Positions 51,297 through 60,417 of a stretch of DNA of 64,000 bases are shown here, piece after piece. The position numbers were made by a program, and so were the translations under genes. Each line of letters opens with the position of its first letter. The stretch's first letter is position 1. The DNA comes from Nitrospira sp. SG-bin1 (GTDB lineage: Bacteria > Nitrospirota > Nitrospiria > Nitrospirales > Nitrospiraceae): the NCBI GenBank assembly GCA_002083365.1, contig LVWS01000026.1, positions 29,392-93,391 on the forward strand. Direction: 5' to 3'. A model generated the notes under the pieces. The model was not told where the DNA came from and searched no databases. It saw only the letters and a program-made list of their open reading frames with translations.

Positions 51297-52607
51297 ATGA
51301 TGAAGCCCGGACAGGAGAGGACAATGGCGGCAGGGGTTGTGCTGATGTGCCTGGTCGGTCTAGCGCTTGGTGAAACCTCCGCATCTGCGCAATCCCAAGC
51401 CCTATCCCAATCCGACGGACAGCTGTACAGCCTCGACATGATTGTCGACCTGGCGTTGACAAGAAATCCCGTGGTGTCGCTCGCCGAAGGGAACATCGAG
51501 CAACAAAAGGGTCAGCAGACGGCGGCTGGTGCCTATCCGAATCCGACCGTTGCAGGCTCTGGCGGCCACGGTAACCTTCAAGACACCGGTCGAGCGGGCA
51601 TCGGTCCTTTTCTCGACCGCCAGTCACTGACTGAATACAACTTTGTCTTGGGACAGCCGCTCGAATGGCCGGCCATGCGGGCAGCCCGACAGCGAGTGGC
51701 GGATCTCGGATTGGCGACGGCTAATGTGGGCATGCTGGAAACCAGATTGAATTTGGCGTCGCAGGTCAAGGTTGCCTTTTACGATTTACTCTTGGCGCAA
51801 CAGGATGCGGACTTGGCGCGTCAGAATCTCGACACGGTCGAAGGAGTGGCTCGAATCGTCAAGGCACGGGTCAAGTCGGGCGAAGCCCCCCAATTCGAAT
51901 CCATCAAGGCGGAGGTGGAAGTGCTCAAGGCCCGGCAGCAACTGGCGCGGGCGGATAATTTGGTTCGGATCAACCGCGTGGCCGTTGATACCTTGACCGG
52001 AGGCGCGCTGGGGCCCTCCTATCTGGTCTACGGGGAATTCAGGATACTGCCTCGTAACTTGCAGATCGAAGGACTCATGGCTCGCATGATGGACCAGCAT
52101 CCCACCATTCAACGCTTGCTGAAGTCGGTCGAGCAATCCGACTGGAAGATCGAATTCGAACGGCAAGCCCGTGTGCCGACCGTGACCGCCAACGCGAGTT
52201 ATTGGCGTGAGATCGGGCGGGAGGCGTTTCAGGGAGGGTTGTCGGTTCCGATGCCTCTCTGGTATCGGCGTCAAGGTGAAATTGCGTCATCCTTGGGCAC
52301 CAAACGTCGGGATGAAGCGGAACTGCTCAGGACGCGAAACGAACTGGGACGAGCCGTCTACCAACATTATCAGGATGTCCGCACCACGGCCGAATTGATC
52401 GATGTGTTCGATAAGGGGTTGTTGAAACAGGCTCAGGAAGCGCTGCGGCTCGCTCAGTTCAGTTTTCAACAGGGGGCCTCCAGCTTGCTGGAAGTGCTCG
52501 ATGCGCAACGTGTGCAGCGGCAGATCTTATTGGATTATGCTCAGGCGCGACACTATCTCTCTGTCTCGCTGACGCGGCTGGAACAAGCCGTGGGAGGGAC
52601 TTTGTGA
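51297..52607 (+). CDS. TolC-family outer-membrane efflux protein
   Basis: I prefer ATG 51297, because it adds a basic n-region (MMKPGQERT) before the hydrophobic segment and the ASAQ cleavage site. ATG 51324 has the better ribosome site AGGAG and is the alternative. The two repeats of a TolC protomer are present: LDMIVDLALTRNPVVSLAEGNI and KSVEQSDWKIEFERQA, each followed by coiled-coil helices. A CzcC/CusC-type heavy-metal outer-membrane channel. The first gene of the efflux operon; its stop overlaps the next start. Confidence 0.85.
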   Translation: MMKPGQERTMAAGVVLMCLVGLALGETSASAQSQALSQSDGQLYSLDMIVDLALTRNPVVSLAEGNIEQQKGQQTAAGAYPNPTVAGSGGHGNLQDTGRAGIGPFLDRQSLTEYNFVLGQPLEWPAMRAARQRVADLGLATANVGMLETRLNLASQVKVAFYDLLLAQQDADLARQNLDTVEGVARIVKARVKSGEAPQFESIKAEVEVLKARQQLARADNLVRINRVAVDTLTGGALGPSYLVYGEFRILPRNLQIEGLMARMMDQHPTIQRLLKSVEQSDWKIEFERQARVPTVTANASYWREIGREAFQGGLSVPMPLWYRRQGEIASSLGTKRRDEAELLRTRNELGRAVYQHYQDVRTTAELIDVFDKGLLKQAQEALRLAQFSFQQGASSLLEVLDAQRVQRQILLDYAQARHYLSVSLTRLEQAVGGTL

Positions 52608-53809
52608 CACGGTTATTCACTATCGCACCACCATGGAATCGTCAGGCGTTGGCCGGTTTTTTACTAGGTTTCATGGTTACGGAAGTCGGTTGCGACGCGA
52701 CTCCGAATGAAGTGGTGGCCAGTAAGTCGCCTGCGGCAATCTCCGCTCCCGGCATCATTACGCTGACCAAGGAAGAATCGTCACGAGTAGGGCTCGTGGT
52801 TCAGCCCGTGGCACGCAGCGACTTTCGAACGCACCGGGATTTTCCGGCGATCGTTCAACCCAACCAACGGAACATGGCTGAAATCACCACCTTGGTTCGA
52901 GGGCGAGTCGTCGAGGTCTACGCGGACCTCGGACAAGAAGTGAAAGCCAACGCTCCCCTGGCCATTCTCTACAGCAGCGAGCTGGGATTGGCCCAGTCAG
53001 CCTATCTCAAGGCGAAGGCCAAGCTGCATGTCGCCGAGCAGGCGTATAGCCGGGCTCAATTCCTCTTGCGCGAGCAGGTGATCGGTGAGGCGGAAGCGCA
53101 ACGTCGACAGGCGGAGCTCCTCAGCAGCCAGGCGGAGGCCAATGAGTCACGTGATCGGCTCAAACTGCTGGGCATGAATGAGGAGGAGTTCAGTCGTCTG
53201 GACCGCAGCCGGCAGATTCGATCCGTGGTGCCGATCGTCGCGCCCTTCGCCGGTCGCATCATCGGGCGCAAGTTGACGCGCGGAGAAGTGGTCGAGACGA
53301 CCGAAAATCTCTTCGTCATCGCGGATCTGTCGGAGGTGTGGGTTCAAGCGAACATTCCTGAAAAAGACATTCCTTTCGTCCATTCCATCCATGCATCGGG
53401 CGGGACTCAGGTGGAGGTGCGCATCAATGCGTATCCGAAAGAAGTGTTCAAAGGCACGATCACCTATATCGGCGATGTACTGGACCCCGTCACACGCACC
53501 ATGCAACTTAGGATTGAGTTGCCCAATCACGACGGGCGGCTCAAACCGGAAATGTTCGCCACGATTCGACTCTTCTCCGAGGCACAGCCCGATCGGCTGG
53601 CGGTGCCGGAGGGCGCGCTGCAACGTGATCAAGGACGCACCTTCGTCTTCGTGCAACGCAATGTGAACGAGTACGAGTTGCGGGAAGTCCATGTTGGAGA
53701 ATCCAACGGGACCGTTATTGCCATACTTGGCGGGCTCGATGAAGGAGAACACGTGGTCACTCACGGCGCCTTTGTCTTGAAGTCCGAGTTGTTGAAGAAG
53801 CCTGTCTGA
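52604..53809 (+). CDS. RND periplasmic adaptor (CzcB/CusB type)
   Basis: The 401-residue protein starts at GTG 52604 inside the previous stop. It has a signal sequence with LAGFLLGFMVTEVGC, possibly a lipoprotein signal. The lipoyl-like and hairpin regions are AEITTLVRGRVVEVYADLGQEVKANAPLAILYS and a long helical pair (AYLKAKAKLHVAEQAYSRAQ). The barrel and membrane-proximal region follows (VVPIVAPFAGRIIGRKLTRGEVVETTENLFVIADLSEVWVQANIPEKD). It bridges the RND pump and the TolC channel. Confidence 0.87.
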   Translation: MTRLFTIAPPWNRQALAGFLLGFMVTEVGCDATPNEVVASKSPAAISAPGIITLTKEESSRVGLVVQPVARSDFRTHRDFPAIVQPNQRNMAEITTLVRGRVVEVYADLGQEVKANAPLAILYSSELGLAQSAYLKAKAKLHVAEQAYSRAQFLLREQVIGEAEAQRRQAELLSSQAEANESRDRLKLLGMNEEEFSRLDRSRQIRSVVPIVAPFAGRIIGRKLTRGEVVETTENLFVIADLSEVWVQANIPEKDIPFVHSIHASGGTQVEVRINAYPKEVFKGTITYIGDVLDPVTRTMQLRIELPNHDGRLKPEMFATIRLFSEAQPDRLAVPEGALQRDQGRTFVFVQRNVNEYELREVHVGESNGTVIAILGGLDEGEHVVTHGAFVLKSELLKKPV

Positions 53810-56800
53810 TGGTCTCTCGCCTCCTCGACATTTCCCTACGGCAACGGCTGCTGATCATCCTCTCGGCGTTCATGATCGGAGCTGGAGGCGTCTACGCTTT
53901 TCGGACCATTCCCATCGACGCGTTTCCAGATGTCACCAGTGTGTTGGTGCAGGTCGTAACGAAGGCTCCAGGCCTCTCCCCCGCGGAAGTCGAGCGGTTG
54001 GTGACCTATCCGATCGAGCTCCAGCTCACGGGTGTGCCGTCCCTCACGGAAATGCGATCCCTCACGAAGGTCGGCCTCTCGCTGATCACGATCGTGTTTG
54101 ATGATTCGATGGATATTAACCTGGCCCGCCAACTCGTGCTTGAGCGATTGCTCGAAGTGGAGGAACAACTTCCTCCGGGAGCCGAGCCGATGTTGGTGCC
54201 GAACAGCACGGGACTGGGCGAGGTGTTTCAATATTACCTGGAGAGTCCCAAGGTATCGGCCGCCGATGTCGATGCGGAACATCAGAGCCTGATCAAACAA
54301 CGCACGATCCAAGACTGGGTGATCCGGCCCCTCTTGAAAAGCACGCCGGAGGTGATCGACGTCAATTCGATGGGGGGCTACGTCAAGCAGTACCAAGTGT
54401 TGGTCGAGCCGGGCATGCTGCGGAAATACAATCTGACGCTTCACGAAGTCTTTGACGCCGTGGCGAGGAATAATGCCAACGCCGGCGGCAATATCCTGGA
54501 AAAACACGATGAAAAGTACATCGTGCGGGGAATCGGGCTGATCCGCTCGCTCCAGGATATTGAGCGCATTGTGGTCAAGGAAACCGGCGGGACACCGGTA
54601 TTTGTCTCGGACGTCGCCCAAGTGCTCATCGGGCATGCCGTGCGGCACGGCGCCACGGTGTTGAACGGCGATCGTGAAGTGGTGAGCGGGATCGTGCTCA
54701 TGTTGCGGGGCGGCAATGCGCGGGATGTCGTTCAGGGGATCAAGGCTCGTATCGACGATATTCACACGAAAAGTCTCCTGCCGGACGGAATGCGGATCGT
54801 GCCGTTTTACGACCGCATCGAATTGATCACCGCCGCCTTGAACACGGTGTATAAATCGCTCACGGAAGGAGTGATCCTGGTCGTCGTCGTGCTGTTCCTC
54901 TTTTTGGGAAATATTCGCAGCGCCCTGATCGTCGTCGGCACCTTGGCGCTGGCGCCTCTCGCCACGTTCATCGTCATGGGGCAGATCGGGTTGACGGCAA
55001 ACCTCATGTCGCTCGGAGGACTCGCCATCGCGATCGGCATGATTGTCGACGGTTCCGTGGTCGTCGTCGAGAACGTCTATCGTCATCTTTCGCACCATTC
55101 CGCCGCCGCCATTCCGAGGTTGCAACTGGTGACTCAGGCCGTCAAGGAAGTGGGGCAGCCGGTCGTCTTCGGGATTCTCATCATTATCATCGTGTTCCTC
55201 CCGCTCCTGTCGTTGCACGGGATGGAAGGCAAGATGTTCAAGCCTCTTGCGTATACCATCATGATCGCGCTGCTCGTCTCGCTGGTGTTGTCGCTTACGC
55301 TGTCGCCGGTGCTCTGTTCCCTCATGCTGAAGCAGGGCAGTGAGGTGGATCCTTGGATCGTTCGGCGGGCTAAGAGTATCTATGCGCCCGCCCTTCGGTG
55401 GGCCCTGGGACACCGAACGACGGTGATCGCTATGGCCATCATCGCCCTCATCGGCGCGTTGGCACTGGTTCCCTCGCTGGGAACGGAATTTATCCCGATC
55501 CTGAATGAGGGATCGTTGGCTCCTCAGACCATCCGCCTGCCGAGCGTGTCTCTTCCGGCTTCCATCGAGATCGAAAAACGCATGCAGCAGGCGATCATGG
55601 AATTTCCGGAAGTAGAAATGGTCGTCTCCAAGATCGGTCGGACGGAGTTGGGGAACGATCCTCAGGAGCCGAACGAAAGCGACCCGGTGGTCAGATTGCG
55701 TCCGTTGGACCAGTGGACGACGGCACGAAACAGACCTGAGTTGGTGCAAAAATTTCGCGAGCGGTTGACGCAGATCTCCGGCGCCACGTTTTTGATCAGC
55801 CAGCCGATCCAACAGCGGGTCGATGAATTGATCTCCGGCGTCCGCACGGAGGCCACGGTCAAGTTATTCGGCGATGACCTGGAGATACTCCGGAATAAAG
55901 CGCAGGAAATCGCCGAGGTGCTCGAAACCGTCCGAGGCGTCAAGGACATCAAAGTGGAACAATTGTTCGGACAACCGTACCTCACCATCGATATCGATCG
56001 GGGCAAGATCGCGCGGCATGGGATCAACGTGGCCGATGTGCGGGAAATCATCAGGACCGCCATCGGGGGACATGAGGCGACTCGCGTCTATGAAGGCCAG
56101 CAGCGGTTCGATCTCGTGGTGCGCTTCCCGGAACAATATCGCAACAGCATCGAAACCATCAGCAACATTCTGCTCAGTGATCAGGCCGGCGCCATGATCC
56201 CTCTGGCCGATTTGGGAACCGTGCAGTTGGAAGAAGGCCCGGGGCGGATCAGCAGGGAGCTGCTGCAGCGGTACGTGTCGATCGGTTTCAATACGCTGGG
56301 GCGAGATATTGGCGGTTTGGTCGCGGAAGCGCAGCAGAAAATCAACGAGCGAGTCATGCTGCCGCCCGGGTACCGGGTGACCTGGGGCGGATCATTCGAA
56401 AACATGGAACGGGCGATGGCCAAGCTCCGCATCATCGTCCCGATCACCATCGGGTTGATCTTCTTTTTATTGTATTCCACCTTTAATTCGCTTCAACAGG
56501 CCACGCTGATCATCCTGAATCTGCCGTTCGCGCTGATCGGCGGGGTGGTCGCGCTGTGGTTGACGGGAGAATATCTCAGCGTGCCGGCCTCCGTCGGGTT
56601 CATTAATTTGTTCGGCGTGGCGGTGTTGAACGGAATCGTGCTCGTCTCTTACATGAACAAGTTACGGGAAGATGGTCATAGTTTAGACGAAGCGGTGACC
56701 ATGGGGGCTCTCCTTCGGCTTCGGCCGGTGTTGATGACGGCGTTGGTCGCGTTATTGGGATTGGTTCCACTCGCGTTCGCCAATGGGATCGGATCGGAGG

Positions 56801-57036
56801 TGCAGCGCCCGTTGGCGATCGTCGTCATCGGTGGCCTCGTCAGCTCCACGTTCCTCACCTTGATCATGCTCCCGGTTCTCTATCGATGGCTGGAAGGCCG
56901 TTCAAAAGATCCGATGCAAGCCGGCGGATCATCAGGAGGGGAACCTTTTGAGGTACAAGAGGGAGACGTTGAGATATCTCATGGTAACGGGGAACCGAGA
57001 TTGCCTCGCCACTCAGGTAGGATGCCGTCGACCTGA
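53809..57036 (+). CDS. heavy-metal efflux RND pump (CzcA/CusA family)
   Basis: The 1075-residue protein has the RND signature: a first TM helix, then FPDVTSVLVQVVTKAPGLSPAEVERLVTYPIE, a TM block with LGGLAIAIGMIVDGSVVVVENVYRHL, and a second half with LPSVSLPASIEIEKRM. The TM4 motif has a single charged Asp (VDGSVVVVEN), while typical Zn/Co types show DFG...VDGAVVxxEN, so the ion is undetermined. It starts at the last base of the adaptor gene (TGATG overlap). Twelve membrane helices are expected. Confidence 0.88.
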   Translation: MVSRLLDISLRQRLLIILSAFMIGAGGVYAFRTIPIDAFPDVTSVLVQVVTKAPGLSPAEVERLVTYPIELQLTGVPSLTEMRSLTKVGLSLITIVFDDSMDINLARQLVLERLLEVEEQLPPGAEPMLVPNSTGLGEVFQYYLESPKVSAADVDAEHQSLIKQRTIQDWVIRPLLKSTPEVIDVNSMGGYVKQYQVLVEPGMLRKYNLTLHEVFDAVARNNANAGGNILEKHDEKYIVRGIGLIRSLQDIERIVVKETGGTPVFVSDVAQVLIGHAVRHGATVLNGDREVVSGIVLMLRGGNARDVVQGIKARIDDIHTKSLLPDGMRIVPFYDRIELITAALNTVYKSLTEGVILVVVVLFLFLGNIRSALIVVGTLALAPLATFIVMGQIGLTANLMSLGGLAIAIGMIVDGSVVVVENVYRHLSHHSAAAIPRLQLVTQAVKEVGQPVVFGILIIIIVFLPLLSLHGMEGKMFKPLAYTIMIALLVSLVLSLTLSPVLCSLMLKQGSEVDPWIVRRAKSIYAPALRWALGHRTTVIAMAIIALIGALALVPSLGTEFIPILNEGSLAPQTIRLPSVSLPASIEIEKRMQQAIMEFPEVEMVVSKIGRTELGNDPQEPNESDPVVRLRPLDQWTTARNRPELVQKFRERLTQISGATFLISQPIQQRVDELISGVRTEATVKLFGDDLEILRNKAQEIAEVLETVRGVKDIKVEQLFGQPYLTIDIDRGKIARHGINVADVREIIRTAIGGHEATRVYEGQQRFDLVVRFPEQYRNSIETISNILLSDQAGAMIPLADLGTVQLEEGPGRISRELLQRYVSIGFNTLGRDIGGLVAEAQQKINERVMLPPGYRVTWGGSFENMERAMAKLRIIVPITIGLIFFLLYSTFNSLQQATLIILNLPFALIGGVVALWLTGEYLSVPASVGFINLFGVAVLNGIVLVSYMNKLREDGHSLDEAVTMGALLRLRPVLMTALVALLGLVPLAFANGIGSEVQRPLAIVVIGGLVSSTFLTLIMLPVLYRWLEGRSKDPMQAGGSSGGEPFEVQEGDVEISHGNGEPRLPRHSGRMPST

Positions 57037-57066
57037 AGAGGGAAGGCAGGCCCGACAAAGGACAGT

Positions 57067-57429
57067 GTGAAGATGCACAAACTCGTCGGCATCGTATTCA
57101 TGGGTCTGGTCTCCCTTAGTGAGGGCGCATTGTCATCCACCGCCGCGGCAAAAGGGGCGGATTCGAAGAGCCCCCATGTCGCCAAAGGAGAAACGGTGTT
57201 CATCCGCCACTGTGCCGGCTGTCATGGCGACAAGGGGAAAGGAGACGGCTATTTGCTTCTGGGACCGGACCCAGCTAACTTCACCAGACCGGCTACGAAG
57301 AAGAAGTCCGACGCAGCGCTGCTTCAGACCATCCATGAAGGAAAGCCGAACATGCCGTCATGGAAGGGCCGTTTGTCCGAAGAGGAGAGCCGAGCGGTAT
57401 TGGCCTATATCCGGACGTTGAAAAAGTAG
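57067..57429 (+). CDS. monoheme c-type cytochrome
   Basis: The product has a signal sequence (MKMHKLVGIVFMGLVSLSEGALSST). The heme site FIRHCAGCHGDKGKGDGYLLLGP (CxxCH) follows, and near the C-terminus LSEEESRAVLAYIRTL is the last helix of class I cytochromes. A Met ligand may be in KPNMPSWKG. Start GTG 57067 has AAAGGA four bases upstream; ATG 57073 is possible. Periplasmic electron carrier. It lies 30 bases after the efflux operon. Confidence 0.85.
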   Translation: MKMHKLVGIVFMGLVSLSEGALSSTAAAKGADSKSPHVAKGETVFIRHCAGCHGDKGKGDGYLLLGPDPANFTRPATKKKSDAALLQTIHEGKPNMPSWKGRLSEEESRAVLAYIRTLKK

Positions 57430-57855
57430 AGAGCATCGCCTCGATCACCCGCACTTCTCCCTGATAGTCTGCATCAGCGACTCCCACACCGCATCTTCTG
57501 TCGTAATTCCGTTGTGTCATCCTGCCCTGGTATCTCAACTGAGGCATAGTGACAGTAAGACAAAATCGCTCTGGACCTGTCTTGGAGAACGGATTCTGTT
57601 CGAGTATGTGGTGCTGGAAGGTGTTGGGATTATCAAGGCGATAAGCCACACCGATGAGAAGAGAATGAAGTGGTGCCGAGGGACAGAATCGAACTGTCGA
57701 CACCAGCCTTTTCAGGACAAGAAGAAAGTGAGAAAGGTCAAATAGATAAGAGCAAAACGCAGTGCAAATAGTGACATTTCGTGTCATGAAAAATCAATGA
57801 GTTACAGGAGTAGGTGCCACTGGTGGCACCTGCATTTGCGTGTTCCGTATACTCA
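57430..57855. other. intergenic stretch with tRNA-Phe relic
   Basis: No convincing gene. Two overlapping frames here (one on each strand) are spurious because they run through a tRNA-like segment. The tRNA relic at 57671-57716 is the only recognisable feature. Confidence 0.5.
57671..57716 (-). repeat. 3'-half relic of a tRNA-Phe gene (possible att site)
   Basis: On the minus strand it reads CCTGAAAAGG at the anticodon loop (GAA), then the variable loop, the T arm with GTTCGATTC, and the acceptor end CCCTCGGCACCA. This matches the 3' half of tRNA-Phe. The 5' half is absent; upstream sequence does not form D or anticodon 5' arms. Such 3' fragments mark att sites of integrated islands. The orientation implies an island extending to the right, with the intact tRNA beyond the window. 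Confidence 0.7.
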
Positions 57856-58080
57856 TCATCCTGCCCGACGGCCCATGCATGGGATGGCTTGAACTGATCC
57901 ATCCTGTGTAACATACATGCGGCAACGAGAACCCTCACGCTCCTTATCACGGGCTGCAGTCGCCTGGTTCAACTCTTCTATGTTGGATCGCCGCACGCGA
58001 GCCTCCCACCGATACCGTGCCATAAGCGCACCAAAGATTATTGCTGTGCCAATGAGCATGCCTTCCATGGTCGACCTCAT
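57856..58080 (-). CDS. small membrane-anchored hypothetical protein
   Basis: The 74-residue protein begins with MEGMLIGTAIIFGALMARYRW, a single hydrophobic helix, followed by a basic and acidic stretch and two Cys (CRMYVTQDGSVQAIPC) near the end. No family is recognised. A weaker frame follows in front of it. Plausible but not certain as a real gene. Confidence 0.4.
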   Translation of the reverse strand: MRSTMEGMLIGTAIIFGALMARYRWEARVRRSNIEELNQATAARDKEREGSRCRMYVTQDGSVQAIPCMGRRAG

Positions 58081-58208
58081 CAGAGGGATGTGGCTAAGTA
58101 AGAATTGTAGGCTAGCAGCCCTAGGTATGTTTTTACCATCCTCTACAACGTACGATATTTAATGTTTACCAACTAATACTGTTGATTCAATTTAATGAAG
58201 GAGGATCT

Positions 58209-58560
58209 ATGACTAAGGTATGCAAATTTATAAGCAAATTGACGTGCAACATCATGGTCACAGGTATCTGCGGATTTTGTCCATCTGTCTGGCAGCAGCC
58301 GCTCCCCTTGAGAGCTGGGACGACAAAATCCCAAATGCCAATCAGCGCTTTAAGGTGCTGACAGGGTTCGGTGGTGCGGCGGTCTTGGACAAGGAAACTC
58401 AGCTGGTATGGGAAAAGTCCCCCGCGACGTCGGTGCATAACTGGTTAACTGCGCGGATCCAATGCACTGGCCGCACCACCGGCGGGCGGAAGGGCTGGCG
58501 GCTCCCCTCGGTGCACGAACAGGCGAGCCTCATCGATCCCTCGCTACGACCCAGGCCCGA
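58209..58560 (+). pseudogene. DUF1566-type protein gene, frameshifted and truncated
   Basis: AAGGAGGATCT precedes an ATG at 58209 that opens a short frame. A one-base shift leads into KIPNANQRFKVLTGFGGAAV, LDKETQLVWEKSP, HNWLTARIQCTGRTTGGRKG and WRLPSVHEQASLIDPSL, the conserved DUF1566/Lcl pattern (LDKETGLVWE...NRKGWRLPS). Another shift gives PGPTLPPHP, also in the family. The gene then runs into the IS3 relic. It is therefore a dead gene with at least two frameshifts and an insertion. Confidence 0.75.
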
Positions 58561-59010
58561 CCCTACCGCCGCATCCTCGTGGCGGCGACCGCGATACCGG
58601 AGCATCGGGCGATCGAGGACCAGGAACCGGCATACCTGCCGCTAACTGAGCCCAAAGCGCTCGGCGCTCCATTGCCCCGCCGCTCGCTTCGCCTGGGGCC
58701 CTACCAGTTTTTTTGCGTTGATCGCTTGCAGCGCTGGGATGTCCAACGCGTACTCCGCCACCATCTGTTTCAACCGCCGGTTTTCATCTTCCAGCTGGCG
58801 CAGCTTCTTCACCGTGCTCACGTCAAGCCCAGCGTATTGTGTCCGCCAATTCTAACACGTGGCCTTCGAGATGCCGTGTAAGCGGCAGAGCTCCTGGACT
58901 CCGATGCCTGCTTGGGCCTCCTTGAGCACGGCCATGATCTACGCTTCGGTGTGCCGCTTCCATGTGATGGCCTCCTCCTGGGGGGCCCATCTCAACACAG
59001 GTGAAATTCT
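58550..59010 (-). mobile_element. IS3-family transposase relic (orfAB)
   Basis: On the minus strand one frame reads MAVLKEAQAGIGVQELCRLHG, ISKATC, NWRTQYAGLDVSTVKKLRQL, EDENRRLKQMVAEYALDI and later SMLRYRGRRHEDAA. This is an IS3-family OrfA plus the beginning of OrfB. Stops replace E (after HTEA), Y (after ATC) and E (after FGLS). The element is non-functional. It ends inside the DUF1566 pseudogene, so it inserted into that gene or a deletion joined them. Its left end is related to the relic at 15260-15381. Confidence 0.8.
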
Positions 59011-59047
59011 AAGCCACGTCGCCTTTCTTAGATGATGCGCTCGCTAT

Positions 59048-59551
59048 TCACGAACAGATCAGCATCTTAGAAATATTCTTAATCATCTCCTCGCTCATCT
59101 CCTCGCATGTTCTTCCAAGTCCCTTCAAAATCACGTCGTAAAAATCACATGCCCCTTTACTTCGAACCGCCACAGCGCCCACTTCTGTCTCCTCCCAGGC
59201 CGTTCCCTTTATTGCCTCCTCAATGGCAAGAGTCCAGAAGTAGACACCTAGCGTGTAGTTATTCTTGACACAGTCTGAGTATTGCTCATCCGGGAGAAGC
59301 GTGCAAAACTTTCCCTCCTGTCCTGCCTTAACCATTACTTTTTGTCGCCATCCGTACAAGCATTTCATAAACGGTTTATCAAAAAGACGCTTGTTCTCAC
59401 GGATGAACTCGTCAGTTGTTTCGGGAGACATGTACGACGTGTAGTAAAGGTCGGAGAGCAGAGTAGATTTCGCCAGTGCGGAGTCACACCAAAAAGAAAT
59501 AAGCAACCAGAGAAAGAAAACAGTGATATGGTGAGCCCTGATTATTATCAT
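59048..59551 (-). CDS. exported hypothetical protein with cysteines
   Basis: The 167-residue protein has a signal peptide (HHITVFFLWLLISFWCDSALAK). The mature part has a compact helical fold with Cys in FMKCLYGW, KFCTLL, SDCVKN, GACDFY, GRTCEE and MLICS, which suggests disulfides. It has no recognised family. AT-rich codon use differs from the core genome genes. Located in the island after the tRNA relic. Confidence 0.6.
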   Translation of the reverse strand: MIIIRAHHITVFFLWLLISFWCDSALAKSTLLSDLYYTSYMSPETTDEFIRENKRLFDKPFMKCLYGWRQKVMVKAGQEGKFCTLLPDEQYSDCVKNNYTLGVYFWTLAIEEAIKGTAWEETEVGAVAVRSKGACDFYDVILKGLGRTCEEMSEEMIKNISKMLICS

Positions 59552-59795
59552 TTTCTACCTCCAACCTTGATCCAATTCGTTACTAGAGATTGCTATCGTG
59601 GCATTTCTCTTTGCGACTCATGCTCCGCACCACATCTAGTTTTGCTAAGAACTGCATATAGAGCCCTGCACGACACTGATTGCCTTTATCGCTTGAACCT
59701 GGCACGGCTTTTTTAAAAATGTCGCACTCTTCCGGCACGCGCGCTAACTCCTGTTCGCACGCGATTTAGGAAGTCGCTCGGCCCCGCTCTCCAAC
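59552..59795. other. AT-rich intergenic stretch
   Basis: I see no gene here; short plus-strand frames at 59282-59716 run antisense through the exported protein gene and are not protein-like. The stretch has the low GC of the island. Confidence 0.35.
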
Positions 59796-59950
59796 AATTG
59801 GATGGCTTCGCGGTGGAACTTGAGATTGATCACATCGAAATTGGCCTGATGCTCGATCTAGCCAATGATGACTATGTCCGTCTCAATCACGAAAAGTATC
59901 TCAATACGCTCACCAACTTCCGCAACTCGTTCGACAGGACGGAGGCCTAA
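59796..59950 (+). pseudogene. C-terminal gene fragment of unknown family
   Basis: In one frame the sequence reads LDGFAVELEIDHIEIGLML, DLANDDYVRLNHEKYLNTL, TNFRNSFDRTEA and stops. It looks like the end of a real soluble protein, but no start codon with a ribosome site is found upstream, and the frame runs into stops. It is probably the remains of a gene cut by rearrangement. I cannot identify the family. Confidence 0.35.
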
Positions 59951-59988
59951 CCATTTCGAAATCGGTATATAGCCGCATATGCAAGCTT

Positions 59989-60378
59989 TTATTCTCCTAC
60001 ACATCCACCACTCGGATCACAAATAACGCCTCCAGCAGAATAACGACCGCCCCCATGGTCCGTGACTTCTCCGCCAGATGAGCGTGGTTTTTTTTGGCGT
60101 GGAGGGATAGGGGGAACTGGTTGGTTCATCTGCGCCAGTTGGGACAGAAAGAAAAGACACGACGGCGAGAGTTCTTGCATAAGTTGCTGGTTAAGTTTCT
60201 CTCGTCCATCAAAATCAAATAGATTCAATTTAGCAGCCCTATTACCTATACTTTGTGCGCGCTTTTGCTCATCAGGAGTGCAGGGACTTTGGGGAAGCAC
60301 GGGAGTGGAGCCGAACAGAATAACTACGACACAGACTCCTGCCTGAAGGACGCGATGGATAGGCATGTTCATTTTCAT
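59989..60378 (-). CDS. exported hypothetical protein, proline/glycine-rich tail
   Basis: GGAGGGT lies just upstream of the ATG at 60378. The 129-residue product has a signal peptide (VLQAGVCVVVILFGSTPVLPQ), a helical middle (DEQKRAQSIGNRAAKLNLFDFDGREKL) and a Pro/Gly-rich C-terminus with a CDPSGGC pair. No family is recognised. It lies directly downstream of the protease gene on the same strand, 40 bases apart, so it may be an operon partner. Confidence 0.6.
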   Translation of the reverse strand: MKMNMPIHRVLQAGVCVVVILFGSTPVLPQSPCTPDEQKRAQSIGNRAAKLNLFDFDGREKLNQQLMQELSPSCLFFLSQLAQMNQPVPPIPPRQKKPRSSGGEVTDHGGGRYSAGGVICDPSGGCVGE

Positions 60379-60417
60379 ACCCTCCTTTTATTTGGTGGCG
60401 CAAAATAATATTGGCAA

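Noticed and set aside
53836..55812. 658-codon minus-strand frame antisense to the RND pump
   Set aside because: His/Arg/Asp-rich shadow of a GC-rich gene; the sense strand has full RND motifs.
57512..57745. plus-strand frame CRGTESNCRHQPFQ
   Set aside because: It is the translation of the reverse strand of the tRNA-Phe relic; such peptides are a known artefact.
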